From assembly GCF_019740355.2 (NCBI RefSeq), contig NZ_CP091819.1, positions 1,426,001-1,490,000 of the forward strand: a stretch of 64,000 nt of DNA, read 5' to 3'. Shown piece by piece: positions 19,101 to 27,572 of the stretch; position 1 is the stretch's first letter, and the number at the start of each line of letters is the position of its first letter. Under the pieces are notes generated by a model. That model was not told the origin of the DNA and ran no database searches. It saw nothing but the letters and a program-made list of their open reading frames with translations. Position numbers and translations under genes: made by a program. This DNA is from Paracrocinitomix mangrovi. Lineage in GTDB: Bacteria > Bacteroidota > Bacteroidia > Flavobacteriales_D > Crocinitomicaceae.

Positions 19101-19959
19101 TAGAAAACGAAGTTGCCAATTTAGGTTTGATGATTTCATTACCGGATTTATCCATCATTCCAATAAAACCATTTTCATTGGAATAATAGTATTCATATTC
19201 CACCACTCTTTCCCTATTTGAGCAAACACCATAACCATTTTCAAGCTCCACTATATTTAAGTACTTGTTTGAATTCAGCCATTTTTGCTGTTTGACATCA
19301 TATACCGAAGCATAGAACTCATTTTGTTCAGGGTAAACAGTATTGCCGTCTGCATCAATAGAGTCTTGATTTTTGAATTCTTGGCTCATTAGCGGAACAG
19401 GAATATCAGATCTCAAATCATAATGAACTATTACGTTTCCATCTGTTGCATATTCCATTTTGAATTTTCGCTTCATGAAATATGGCAATCTGCGCAAATT
19501 TTCATCTTTCTCCCATTTTACCTGATCATCATTCATGAGTAATTTGTAATATTTCTCCCCATCTAGTCTGATCATTCTGGTATAATCTGTTACAATTTCA
19601 CCATACATGAAATCCATTTCAGCAGATTTTCTCAACGAACAAAATTCAAATTGACTTCCGGCTTTATCAATTGAAGCAGTAGTATTTCCTAACCAAATAA
19701 TTTCGAACTGTTTGTCTTTAGCTCCCACAACAAAATCAGCAGATGGGATATAAGCCACAAAATCATAAATAGGTTCAACCAAAACTTCTACCGTATTGAG
19801 ATCGGGTTCTTCATAAGCTAACCCCATTTTTCCATCTTTCACAAAATGAATAAAGGTTGAGAAAGGAACATTTACTCTTTTAGCCCCATCCGGAAGTTGA
19901 CCTTGTGAAAATCCAAGTGAGGCAATTAATGTTGAAATGAATAAAATAACTGCTTTCAT
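16105..19959 (-). CDS. secreted WG-repeat protein, 1284 aa
   Basis: A very long exported protein: signal peptide MKAVILFISTLIASLGFSQG, then WG-type beta repeats over almost the whole length. Many units follow the pattern KYGLIN...GxxIIxPxYDxI; examples are KYGLINKSGDKVIAEPIYD near the end, GKVGLLNPFKNKEIIPIAFD, KYGLYDITNRKMMLECIYD and GKMGINEFDLNNLQFD. WG repeats are abundant in Bacteroidetes surface or periplasmic proteins and are thought to bind partners; no catalytic motif is visible. It lacks a recognisable T9SS sorting domain. It is translated right after the 656-aa propeller protein (one base between stop and start), so the two form an operon. Confidence 0.85.
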   Translation of the reverse strand: MKAVILFISTLIASLGFSQGQLPDGAKRVNVPFSTFIHFVKDGKMGLAYEEPDLNTVEVLVEPIYDFVAYIPSADFVVGAKDKQFEIIWLGNTTASIDKAGSQFEFCSLRKSAEMDFMYGEIVTDYTRMIRLDGEKYYKLLMNDDQVKWEKDENLRRLPYFMKRKFKMEYATDGNVIVHYDLRSDIPVPLMSQEFKNQDSIDADGNTVYPEQNEFYASVYDVKQQKWLNSNKYLNIVELENGYGVCSNRERVVEYEYYYSNENGFIGMMDKSGNEIIKPKLATSFSKQDSLLFLPKGAKFFDNLSDSQIYFQVNGKMGINEFDLNNLQFDRGLEAKYDYVAKSELLEQYITFNNGKFEIILPESYYENIPLPVTPRKSIKMYATKYGPSYVEIDNANIYYLDEVYDDFYEEPLDRKWIKMEEIPEDTKIDRTEIYELINNQLLVSINTHTGFRPVQSLMWYGEDSIDNDGNVVYESDGVQKAGFFDLAKKNWTGETYSYLESIPTGYMFKKGYDSKNSDQTGMYGIMTKDKKVLVQPLYYKIVQQDGIYLCYGANFSVAYDASGKEIFKPENYGEFQYYDGYFFSPSIEVYGESYNEFTGDYISAGKVATPLLLKDRSGRNIALPAGVQGSALLKNGKLLIHKEEDNQVRYGFFDLKTKRIITEPKYDLIAFPTGPNQDKFWLSEKDSEFELYQLGSSLTKIPNTNFDGMKRFYKNPRGENKNLYTIMNNNLEGIVTLQGDILLKPEYVIVDKPFMYSPDLNTVIIQKNNKYGLYDITNRKMMLECIYDTIAVDGSQIAARKNGKFGVIMSTDIRSNGAFKWTLDFQYDGIPFKYYSNYYKLRKDDKVGLMTIDSKKLIPIEYQNIYILRNDFWEENHEWDTLWVVENREEDEKKQIGLYLNDIKLLDAEFQKFEVIDGRYIRVSKGDIDPDRPYSPRLFNPIYGIYDLKNLEMTIPCEMTDMQAVDPNNGVYWFEKDSVYKMYDLQGVQKGTISFPKIETYLGYNRNEWIVGTENGYGIYALNESKFVLEDKYDSINYFHKNSSFVKVALNGKVGLLNPFKNKEIIPIAFDSLSLSKGKLSAYNGEYTSLYAIDDEKAELVYENIKVLEIFQNSMFYEKDGERFIYSYASGEHHAFDFDEINETEEGNFIILKNGKYGLINKSGDKVIAEPIYDKIKLQKNGDYVIELNEKYGLLGSQGDSLIIEPQYDLIKFAGYNNYIIGNFKSWGYLDKTPLVGLVSSDGEVLLKPEFQLEPDGDKGFIFKNAEKTYWLNYKGRLEEIEE

Positions 19960-19960
19960 C

Positions 19961-21931
19961 TTACTTTGATTTTAAAAATACAACACCACTTCCTCCTGTG
20001 CCAATGGCCAAACCATTCTTTTCAGATGGAACCATAGCATAAGTCCATGGATTAGGATTCCCTAATATTGGCACCCAATTATCTCCATCCCATTTATAGA
20101 TACCTGATGATTTACCTTCTACAGGAGATTCACCACAACCGTGAGAATACAAATCTCCGGTCCCGATATAAACTGTGCCATCAGCATCTGAAGCAACACA
20201 TGCAGCACCATGAGGTGGTGGTTGCGTAATTATTCTATCCCAACGTCTTCTTTCAGAAAGCCATTTCCATACTCCTTTTTGATTAAAATGAAGAAAATCT
20301 CCATTATCCAAAAAGCAATACCTATTCATGTATCCATTTGAGTAGCCGTGTAAAATATCTTGCGAGACACTTCCTTCACCTATAGTATATACTCCATCAC
20401 CTGAAACCCATAACAAGCCATTTTTATCATTAAAAAGGCAGTTGTAATAGTTCTTTGAATCATCAAACAATTCTGCTTTCCCATCCACAACCTTGCATAT
20501 CATTTGGTATGAGAAATAGGGCTCCGGAAACATTTTGTCTTTGTCTTTTTTCTTAATGTCATACAATTGAATCAATACATATAAGTTTCCGGACATATCA
20601 TATCCTGAAGATTCAATTATTACTCTTGGATCAAGATACTTACTCTCAATTTTAGAAAAATCAATACTAATTGCTTTTGCCTTTCCACTGCTTGAAAGCT
20701 CCCATAATTTTCCACAGAATGAAAATAATATCGACCCATCTTTTTGAAGGTTGAGTTCTTTAGTATCATATCCTGTTCTCGAAATTGGATCATCCATTTT
20801 AATGTGATGTTGATATGCATCAAACACTTTTTTCCACTTTCCTTTTTTGTATTGCCAAATATCTGCCTCATTTACCAGGGCATATAAAACGCCATTATTG
20901 TTCACTAACTGGCGTACATCTGTTGCCACTACTCCGGACATACTTAATGGTGATATTTCTTTCATATTCTCCACCTGGTACAATCCACTTTTAGACAAAA
21001 GCAGTTTTGAATCATCTTTTAAAGTGTATTGATTCCCTCTTGGAAGAGTGAACATATCTCTAGGGAAATTATGATTGAGTTGAGCCATTTCAGGTGTAGA
21101 TTCAATGTATCCAAAAACTCGCCTTCCTTTTTCATAATAGTAAGGCACAAATCCAAACTCAGGGTTTACAGATCTTTGCCAATAATATGATTCAGTGGAA
21201 TAAGAATATTGGGAATTAAAATTGTCTGTATAGTTAAGGTTAGCAGACTTATTCAAAAAAGGATCACTATTGTTCTGAATCATTTTTAAATAAATTTCAC
21301 CGGCTCTTCCTACACAGTATTCCGGATTTCGTTCGATAGCACCATCTACAAATGCCCATCTGTCCTCAGACTTGTGGTATGCATAGATTCTTGGTTTACC
21401 ATCAATATCTACAGGCATATTATTTACCTGGATGTACAAAGTGTCCTTTTCAAACAAAAAATCTACAATGTGCCAAGGTCCAATCCCATTGTTTTTAACT
21501 TTCCAACTTTTACCTTTATTGGATGAAAAATAAACTCCGCCACTGGAACCTGTACCCATCCAATAATTACCGTCATTATCTTCATAAAAGGCAGTAGCAT
21601 CTGCACCTTGAGGGCCGTTTGCCGCTTGATAATTGCCTAATTTAAAATCGCATCCACAATCTTTAGATTGATCTAATTTCCTTTTAATTTCTTGATAGAG
21701 TTTTTCATTGGTATCAGACATTTCATTTGGATTCAGTAACCTTTGTTGCTCAATAAAATACAGAGCACTTTTATAATCTTCCAATAAAACAAGCTCATCA
21801 ATTAAGTTTTGAATACTATTGAACTCAGGAGCCTGACTTAAATAATGATCAATTTTAGAACACTTGTCTTGAGCATAAGTCGACTTGAGTAGAAGACCTA
21901 ACAAGATGAAAAACAAGAATTTTGGGTTCAT
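19961..21931 (-). CDS. secreted beta-propeller-like protein, 656 aa
   Basis: Signal peptide MNPKFLFFILLGLLLKSTYA followed by a Cys-containing helical segment (residues about 20-95) and then sensor-propeller-like repeats, for example GNYWMGTGSSGGVYFSSNKG, NGLLWVSGDGVYTIG, GTVYIGTGDLY and IGTGGSGVVFLKS at the C-terminus. The units resemble two-component regulator propeller and exo-sialidase (Asp-box-like) repeats, but there is no kinase or membrane anchor. First gene of the operon with the WG-repeat protein. A joint role at the cell surface is inference. Confidence 0.7.
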   Translation of the reverse strand: MNPKFLFFILLGLLLKSTYAQDKCSKIDHYLSQAPEFNSIQNLIDELVLLEDYKSALYFIEQQRLLNPNEMSDTNEKLYQEIKRKLDQSKDCGCDFKLGNYQAANGPQGADATAFYEDNDGNYWMGTGSSGGVYFSSNKGKSWKVKNNGIGPWHIVDFLFEKDTLYIQVNNMPVDIDGKPRIYAYHKSEDRWAFVDGAIERNPEYCVGRAGEIYLKMIQNNSDPFLNKSANLNYTDNFNSQYSYSTESYYWQRSVNPEFGFVPYYYEKGRRVFGYIESTPEMAQLNHNFPRDMFTLPRGNQYTLKDDSKLLLSKSGLYQVENMKEISPLSMSGVVATDVRQLVNNNGVLYALVNEADIWQYKKGKWKKVFDAYQHHIKMDDPISRTGYDTKELNLQKDGSILFSFCGKLWELSSSGKAKAISIDFSKIESKYLDPRVIIESSGYDMSGNLYVLIQLYDIKKKDKDKMFPEPYFSYQMICKVVDGKAELFDDSKNYYNCLFNDKNGLLWVSGDGVYTIGEGSVSQDILHGYSNGYMNRYCFLDNGDFLHFNQKGVWKWLSERRRWDRIITQPPPHGAACVASDADGTVYIGTGDLYSHGCGESPVEGKSSGIYKWDGDNWVPILGNPNPWTYAMVPSEKNGLAIGTGGSGVVFLKSK

Positions 21932-22036
21932 TTTATCAATTTTCTAGAAAGATAAAAATATAATACCAATCAAGTTGAGAAGTAACAAATACATCTCAAA
22001 ATAAATTCTTAAAAAAACTAAAAAGGGTGATTTGAA

Positions 22037-22444
22037 TTAATCTTCAAGAAAATACTTGATCATATCCGCTGTAGAGATAATTCCCTTTACCTCTCCATTA
22101 TCTGCTACCACATAAGCATGAACCTCTCCTTTAGATAATTCTTTAGCAACAGTTTCAATTGGAGTGTCAGAAGTAACAAATGCCGGAGATCTGCTCATAA
22201 TTTCTTCAACTTTTACTTCATTGTATACTGCTTCAGAATCATCCAATGTAGCATTGTGAATTTTTCTCATGAAATCAACCAAACTCACCATACCAACTAA
22301 CTGGTTATCTTCAACCACAGGAATATGATGATGAAAATTCCTTTTCTCGTAGATATGCTTTACATCCAATATTTTTTGATCAGGAGTAACAACTTCTACA
22401 TCAGTTGTCATTATTTTTGAGATAGGTTGATTTTTGTCCATCAT
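22037..22444 (-). CDS. CBS-domain pair protein
   Basis: A 135-residue protein made only of two CBS motifs: residues about 8-66 (PISKIMTTDVEVVTPDQKI ... VGMVSLVDFM) and 75-132 (VEEIMSRSPAFVTSDTPIE ... VKGIISTADMIKYF). Such stand-alone pairs bind adenosyl nucleotides and sense energy state; the target is unknown. Divergent from the phasin-like/UbiB operon, with a good promoter of its own. Confidence 0.88.
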   Translation of the reverse strand: MMDKNQPISKIMTTDVEVVTPDQKILDVKHIYEKRNFHHHIPVVEDNQLVGMVSLVDFMRKIHNATLDDSEAVYNEVKVEEIMSRSPAFVTSDTPIETVAKELSKGEVHAYVVADNGEVKGIISTADMIKYFLED

Positions 22445-22460
22445 TAATTACTTTGAAAAA

Positions 22461-22490
22461 CAAATTTAGGATATTCATTGATTAGCCAAA
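22461..22490 (-). promoter_or_regulatory. promoter of the CBS-pair gene
   Basis: Minus strand: TTTG (22490-22487), 18 bp, TAAATTTG (22468-22461). Both elements match the Bacteroidetes consensus; the start codon follows 17 bp later. Confidence 0.65.
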
Positions 22491-22587
22491 CTGATTTTTA
22501 TAATATTTGTTTTATTTATTAATGATAAACATCACTATTTGCGAATCATTCTATTGTTATTTTCGTATCTAAATAAAAATTAAGCAG

Positions 22588-22965
22588 ATGAAAGCTAAAA
22601 CCTTGATAGAATTGTTGACTTTATCTTCTAACCTTTATGTAATGTCTAAAGATGAAGAATTAATGCAACATCTTAAGAACATGACCGAGAAGGGGAAAAA
22701 CAAGATTAACAATGCTATGAAGGAGACTTTAGTTGACGAAGACGGAAACGAAGTTGAATTTATAGATAAGTTAATCATTAAGGCAGGTCAGGCAAAGCAA
22801 GAATTAGAAGAGAAGATTGAAGAAGTTGTTGCCCAATTTTACAAGAAGATCAACATTGCGCACACAGATGAAATTAGAGCATTGAACGAAAAACTTGCAG
22901 AAGCTGACAAAACTATTGCGTTATTAGAAGCCAGATTAAATAAGCTAGAGCAAAAAGGTGAGTAA
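22588..22965 (+). CDS. phasin-like coiled-coil protein
   Basis: A 125-residue helical protein; the last 40 residues form a heptad coiled coil (ALNEKLAEADKTIALLEARL), and the middle has QAKQELEEKIEEVVAQFYKK. It resembles phasin-family (polyhydroxyalkanoate granule-associated) proteins that precede UbiB-like kinase genes in Bacteroidetes. No PHA synthase is in the window, so a storage role is uncertain. It overlaps the kinase gene by eight bases, which implies translational coupling. Confidence 0.65.
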   Translation: MKAKTLIELLTLSSNLYVMSKDEELMQHLKNMTEKGKNKINNAMKETLVDEDGNEVEFIDKLIIKAGQAKQELEEKIEEVVAQFYKKINIAHTDEIRALNEKLAEADKTIALLEARLNKLEQKGE

Positions 22966-24694
22966 TTCAGGTCTCTTTTCTGGAGTAAGCAGAAGGCTTC
23001 GAAATTTTAGGAGGTATAATCAAATACTTAGAGTCTTAGTTAAATATGGCTTTAAAGATATTGTGCAGTACCTTGAAGAGTCAAAAAGATTTGGCTTTAT
23101 TAGAGTTTTAATTCCGAGAAGAGCAAAAAAAAGAGCACAACAGTATACCAAGTATGAGAAAATTAGATTGGTATGCGAAGAACTGGGACCAACTTTTATC
23201 AAATTCGGTCAAATATTAAGTAACAGACCCGATCTAATTCCTTTGGAATTAATTGATGAGTTTGAAAAATTACAGGACAATGTTCCTCCCATGTCTGAAA
23301 AAGAAGCCAAGTATGCCGTTGAAAATGAATTAAAAGACAGTGTAGAAAACCTGTTTGCATGGTTTGAAACGGCTCCATTCGCTTCTGCCTCTATGGCTCA
23401 GGTTCATAAGGCAACATTACATACTGGTGAACGCGTAGCCCTGAAGGTGCAACGTCCGGGAATTCAAGAAGTAATTGTAGAGGATATCAAGGTAATGTAT
23501 CAAGTTGCGGCTGTTTTGTTAAAACGAGTTCCCTCAATAAAGAGTTTTGATCCTATTGGATTAGTGAAGAATTTTGAGGAAAGTATTTTAAAGGAACTTG
23601 ATTTCATTAATGAATCTATCAACGTTCAAAGATTTAACTTGAACCTGACTACAGATGGCAGTGTTGATCAGTATGCTCGTGCACCAAAAGTATTTCCTAA
23701 GTACACCACAGCTAAATTACTTACCCTGGAATTTATGAATGGAACCAAAATTTCCAAAATAACAGAGTACGAAGAAAAAGGGCTGGACAGAAAAGAGATT
23801 GCTAAAAGACTTGCCATTAGCTATTACAAACAGATTTTTGATTATGGATTTTTCCATGCAGATCCTCATCCAGGTAATCTTTTAGTACTGCCAAGTGGTA
23901 AAATCTGTTATCTGGATTTTGGGATGATGGGAAGTATTCTTCCAAGAGATATTGAATTGTTTGGACAATTGTTCATTTCAATTACAAACAGGGACGTTAA
24001 AAAGATCATCAAAGTTCTTCAACAGTTATCGGATAATGCGCCAATTAATAATATGCGAGCTTTAGAGTTTGATTTGAACGAATTTGTTCAAAGATATTAT
24101 GTTAGAAGCGTTAATGAAACAGAGCTTTCTAAGCTGATGTTAGAATTAAAGGACATAATTGTACAGCATGACCTAACTGTGCCTTCTCATTTCTTTTTAT
24201 TCATCAGATCGTTAGTCACTGTTGAAGGTGTAATTTATAAGTTAGATCCTGAACTTAGCCAATTTGGGTTGGTAAGACCTTACTTGGTGAGAGCGGTAGC
24301 CAAGAAATTTAGCCCAATCAAAATGGGTAAAAAAGTATTGAACTCCTTATACGAGATCAACAATTACATGGAAGAGTTTCCTAGAGACTTAAAAAATGCC
24401 ATTAGAAAGATTAACAGAGGTGAAATCAAGGTAGACATCAATCATACAGGAATTGATCCAATGGTGCATACCATTCACAGAGTATCAAAACAATTGGCTT
24501 CAGCATTTATCATTTGTTCACTTGTAATTGCAGGTGCTATGTTTACTGTATCTGACATTGGTGTAAGATGGTGGAATACTTCAGCTGTAGGTTTAATCTG
24601 CTTTGGAATTGCATTTATTATTGCTTTTGGTATGTTGAGAAACTACCGCAAAGGTGATAGAGACGATTGGCAAGGCTGGAAACATCTCAAATAA
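22958..24694 (+). CDS. UbiB/ABC1/AarF-family atypical kinase
   Basis: A 578-residue protein kinase-like ATPase of the UbiB family. Family markers: KFGQ in PTFIKFGQILSNRPDLIP, the Ala-rich nucleotide loop PFASASMAQVHKAT, the Lys of RVALKVQRPG, HADPHPGNLL and the metal-binding YLDFGMMG. Two C-terminal membrane helices (residues about 515-565) anchor it. In proteobacteria UbiB supports ubiquinone synthesis; in Bacteroidetes, which use menaquinone, the role is open. The start is GTG at 22958, inside the end of the phasin-like gene. Confidence 0.88.
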   Translation: MSNSGLFSGVSRRLRNFRRYNQILRVLVKYGFKDIVQYLEESKRFGFIRVLIPRRAKKRAQQYTKYEKIRLVCEELGPTFIKFGQILSNRPDLIPLELIDEFEKLQDNVPPMSEKEAKYAVENELKDSVENLFAWFETAPFASASMAQVHKATLHTGERVALKVQRPGIQEVIVEDIKVMYQVAAVLLKRVPSIKSFDPIGLVKNFEESILKELDFINESINVQRFNLNLTTDGSVDQYARAPKVFPKYTTAKLLTLEFMNGTKISKITEYEEKGLDRKEIAKRLAISYYKQIFDYGFFHADPHPGNLLVLPSGKICYLDFGMMGSILPRDIELFGQLFISITNRDVKKIIKVLQQLSDNAPINNMRALEFDLNEFVQRYYVRSVNETELSKLMLELKDIIVQHDLTVPSHFFLFIRSLVTVEGVIYKLDPELSQFGLVRPYLVRAVAKKFSPIKMGKKVLNSLYEINNYMEEFPRDLKNAIRKINRGEIKVDINHTGIDPMVHTIHRVSKQLASAFIICSLVIAGAMFTVSDIGVRWWNTSAVGLICFGIAFIIAFGMLRNYRKGDRDDWQGWKHLK

Positions 24695-24725
24695 AAAAGC
24701 ACACCTCAATGAGATGTGCTTTTTT
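24694..24725. terminator. bidirectional terminator
   Basis: A/T-flanked hairpin AAAAAAGCACA ... TGTGCTTTTTT with a CTC/GAG inner stem, between the UbiB-like gene and the convergent helical-protein gene. The symmetrical A and T runs allow termination from both sides. Confidence 0.85.
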
Positions 24726-24744
24726 ATTTTCAGGACAAGAATTT

Positions 24745-25356
24745 TTATTTAGTGAAAGCTTTCTTTACATGTGAAAATGCCTGTGTCATTTCATCTTGAA
24801 AGTTCTCCCATCTAGTTGTTTCAGGTTCTTCTTTGAATTTATCTTTTACCTTATCAATAAAAGCATTTAATTCTTTTTTACCTGCTTCAAAATTCTCTAC
24901 CGCAAAGTCTTTGCCTTCATTAAATTTTTGCTCTAACCATTCTAAAAGCACTTTGAACTTTTCAATCTCTACTAGAACAATTGCATATGCTTTACCTAAA
25001 GTTGGATTGTTTTTGATTTTGTTTTCAATGTCTCTCAACTTATTGGTGATTTTCTTTTTTTGTTCGTGGAAAGTGTCAATTCCATCTGCCTTTCCTAAAG
25101 CCAACTGAACTCTTAACTCTTCAAAAAGGTTTTGAATATCCTCTTGAACTTTTTCTAATTTATCTTTTCCGTTATTGAATTTGCTTTTTGTATCAAAAAC
25201 AAAACTGTCAAATTTCTTTTTTAACTCTTCGTATTTATCAGCAGCTTCAGCTTTTCCAAGATGAGCCTGCACTTGAAGACCTTCTATTTCAGTAGCTGCT
25301 TTGCGCAATGCATCTACAACTTTATCTACAAGATGAGTGTTTTCTGTTTGTCCCAT
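24745..25356 (-). CDS. helical stress-type protein with duplicated segment
   Basis: A 203-residue Lys/Glu-rich, all-helical cytosolic protein. An internal repeat is visible: LQVQAHLGKAEAADKYEELK near residue 26 and LRVQLALGKADGIDTFHEQK near 81, with a shorter echo at LGKAYAIVLVEIEKFK. The layout matches the cyanobacterial sll1863-type stress-response coiled-coil family, an assignment I hold only moderately. A perfect palindrome, TGACAAATGTCA (25411-25422), lies about 55 bp upstream of the start and could be an operator. Confidence 0.6.
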   Translation of the reverse strand: MGQTENTHLVDKVVDALRKAATEIEGLQVQAHLGKAEAADKYEELKKKFDSFVFDTKSKFNNGKDKLEKVQEDIQNLFEELRVQLALGKADGIDTFHEQKKKITNKLRDIENKIKNNPTLGKAYAIVLVEIEKFKVLLEWLEQKFNEGKDFAVENFEAGKKELNAFIDKVKDKFKEEPETTRWENFQDEMTQAFSHVKKAFTK

Positions 25357-25410
25357 TTTAATTATTGTTTATTCAAGGTTAAAATTGCTAAACCTTTCAT
25401 TATTAAGTTA

Positions 25411-25422
25411 TGACAAATGTCA
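25411..25422. promoter_or_regulatory. palindrome TGACAAATGTCA
   Basis: A perfect 12-bp inverted repeat upstream of the helical stress-type gene. It may be a dimeric regulator site, but I find it only once in this position and no regulator is next to it. Confidence 0.25.
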
Positions 25423-25537
25423 ATTTTAACAATGATATAAAATTGAGGTATGATTAGCTTTAATTACCCTCAATATATGGATTATATCGAGAACAGAATA
25501 ACGACCAACTGTAAATGAATAGGTTAGATCCGAATAA

Positions 25538-26410
25538 TTACTGAATAATCACCTTTTTAACTGCTTGTTGTGTTTCAGTTCTAACTGTTACTAAAAATAC
25601 TCCTCTTTGATCCAATTCAACCGGAGTAATATAGGAACAGTTCATTCTATCCAAAATTATTCTACCGGCCATATCAGAAATAATTAGCTGATACTTTTCC
25701 AATTCAGTTTGAACAGAAAATTGATCTAATGTAGGATTAGGATAAACTGACATTTCGATTTTATCTATTAAATCCATATCAATAACTTCTTCTAATGAAA
25801 TGTTATCTATTCCCATCCTTAAAAATCCATTTTCATCATATCCGTTAAAAACATTATCATCATCCCAGGGTAAGAATTTAATAGTATGCGAAGTTGATTT
25901 TGCTTCAAATTCAACAGATCGTTTATCCCATTGTGTTTCTAAACTATCATAAGCCATTAAACTTGTACTAACTGAAGATATTTGAACCATTTCATCATCT
26001 TGAAAAATTGCCCATGCTCCACTTGTATCCAAACAATTCTCTTGTTTAATAACAGCTTGATAAAAGTGAATTCGATAAACCATTCCGGGAATTAATCCTG
26101 TAAGTGTCTGTTGAATTCCTTCATGATGCATTCCAGGTCCTAAATCCAGGGCACTTATGAATGACTCTCCGGACTGGGGAGTTCCCATTATCCCTTTAGA
26201 TGCAATAGTATATTTATCTGTTAAATCAGGCGTGGCCTGGAAGTTTTGCTCAGCATGACAGATTTTTTCTGTGTAATGAACAGCTTCCCAACCTTGTGGA
26301 AGTTCTGATATTTTGAGAAAGGCGCTTTCTAAATCACCATTCACAAAATCCTGCGTAAAAGAAAATTGGTTAATCACCAGTGTCGAAATAGATAGTAAAA
26401 TTGCTTTCAT
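25538..26410 (-). CDS. secreted protein with T9SS type A sorting domain
   Basis: A 290-residue protein starting at MKAILLSISTLVINQFSFTQ (signal peptide); an ATG five codons further upstream (26425) is also possible. The middle (residues about 20-205) resembles a carbohydrate-binding-like beta sandwich: NGDLESAF at the start, and a late GIDNISLEE typical of such modules. The C-terminal 70 residues are a T9SS sorting signal (SVYPNPTLDQFSV, then DMAGRIILD, GVFLVTVRTE, KKVIIQ). PorU and PorV encoded at 54964-60094 would process and release it. Ligand unknown. Confidence 0.85.
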   Translation of the reverse strand: MKAILLSISTLVINQFSFTQDFVNGDLESAFLKISELPQGWEAVHYTEKICHAEQNFQATPDLTDKYTIASKGIMGTPQSGESFISALDLGPGMHHEGIQQTLTGLIPGMVYRIHFYQAVIKQENCLDTSGAWAIFQDDEMVQISSVSTSLMAYDSLETQWDKRSVEFEAKSTSHTIKFLPWDDDNVFNGYDENGFLRMGIDNISLEEVIDMDLIDKIEMSVYPNPTLDQFSVQTELEKYQLIISDMAGRIILDRMNCSYITPVELDQRGVFLVTVRTETQQAVKKVIIQ

Positions 26411-26567
26411 ATTGATTTGATGCATTTGGGTTTAACTTTCCATAAATGGATATCTATTCTATAATGTGTCTTGTACAAAAAAGTAACCTGTTACCTTTCC
26501 ATTTTCATCTTGAAAGTCAACCTTTTAATATGGTAACTAATCAACTATATTTACTTACATTACTTGT

Positions 26568-27572
26568 ATGAAAAAGAAATTCACTTTACCCTTAACCCTC
26601 AGTATTTTAATGTTTGGCATAGGTTGTACCGTAGGATATGTAGTTCATCCTGATAAAGAAATGAGCAGAAAAACGGTTAAATCAACAGATGAAATTGCCA
26701 ATGATGAACACATAAGCAGAGAGCTGCGATTTTTAGAAAGTTCACTGGATACAATTCATAAAATAAAAGCCAATCCAATACCGGGAGAATGGCTTTATCA
26801 CAATAAGGAAGTTCAACAAAGTAGTCAGGAATTCTTACACGATTTTCCTGATTTAATTTCTGAAAAAAGAGATAAAATATATTTACAACCGATAGGTGCC
26901 ATGTCGCCTAAACAAGAAGAAATATTAAAAATTACTGCAGATTATCTTTCAGTATTCTATAATGCTACAGTCCAAATTGAAGATTCTTTATCTGCAGATG
27001 TTGTTCCTAAGAGTGCAAGAAGATTTGACGATTTTTTTGAAAGAGATCAATTTAAAACGACTTATATATTGGACGAAGTTTTAAAGCCTAATATCCCAAA
27101 GGATGCAAGGGCTTATGTAGGATTCACTTCATATGATTTGTATCCAAATGACAACTATAATTTTGTTTTTGGACAAGGAAGAATTGGTGGAAAAGTTGGT
27201 ATTTATTCCCTTGCCAGGTTGGGGTATCCTGACTTTGATTCTACCCAGTACAAAATCTGCTTAAAAAGAACATTAAAATTGGCATCTCATGAATTAGGAC
27301 ACATATTTGGAATGACCCATTGTGTGCAGTATGAATGTATTATGAATGGCTCTAACACATTAGAGGAATCTGATTCAAAACCATTTTATCTCTGTCCAAT
27401 AGATCTACTCAAGGTTTGTCAGGCCGGTAGTATTGACGAGATTTACCGTTTTCAAAAGTTAGGAGAGTTTTGGGAGAAACATGGGTTTAAGGAGAATAAG
27501 GCATTTTATGATCTTTCCATAAAACTGCTACAAGAGAATTTATTCAGAAGAGAAGGAAGTTTAGTTTACTAG
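26568..27572 (+). CDS. archaemetzincin-like zinc metalloprotease, membrane-anchored or lipoprotein
   Basis: A 334-residue exported protein. N-terminal hydrophobic stretch LPLTLSILMFGIGC could be an anchor or a weak lipobox (Cys20). The catalytic segment HELGHIFGMTHC (241-252) with C257 and M259 (ECIM) and C276 follows the archaemetzincin pattern HExxHxxGx3Cx4CxM...CxxC. The last Cys is replaced: CPID instead of CPxC, with another Cys at 284. Archaemetzincins are aminopeptidase-like proteases found in archaea, animals and some bacteria. The gene diverges from the T9SS cargo gene and overlaps the convergent downstream gene by four bases. Confidence 0.82.
   Translation: MKKKFTLPLTLSILMFGIGCTVGYVVHPDKEMSRKTVKSTDEIANDEHISRELRFLESSLDTIHKIKANPIPGEWLYHNKEVQQSSQEFLHDFPDLISEKRDKIYLQPIGAMSPKQEEILKITADYLSVFYNATVQIEDSLSADVVPKSARRFDDFFERDQFKTTYILDEVLKPNIPKDARAYVGFTSYDLYPNDNYNFVFGQGRIGGKVGIYSLARLGYPDFDSTQYKICLKRTLKLASHELGHIFGMTHCVQYECIMNGSNTLEESDSKPFYLCPIDLLKVCQAGSIDEIYRFQKLGEFWEKHGFKENKAFYDLSIKLLQENLFRREGSLVY

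Noticed and set aside
26483-26494. Palindrome GTAACCTGTTAC between the T9SS cargo gene and the protease gene.
   Set aside because: Short arms (5 bp), single occurrence and no adjacent regulator; too weak to call an operator.
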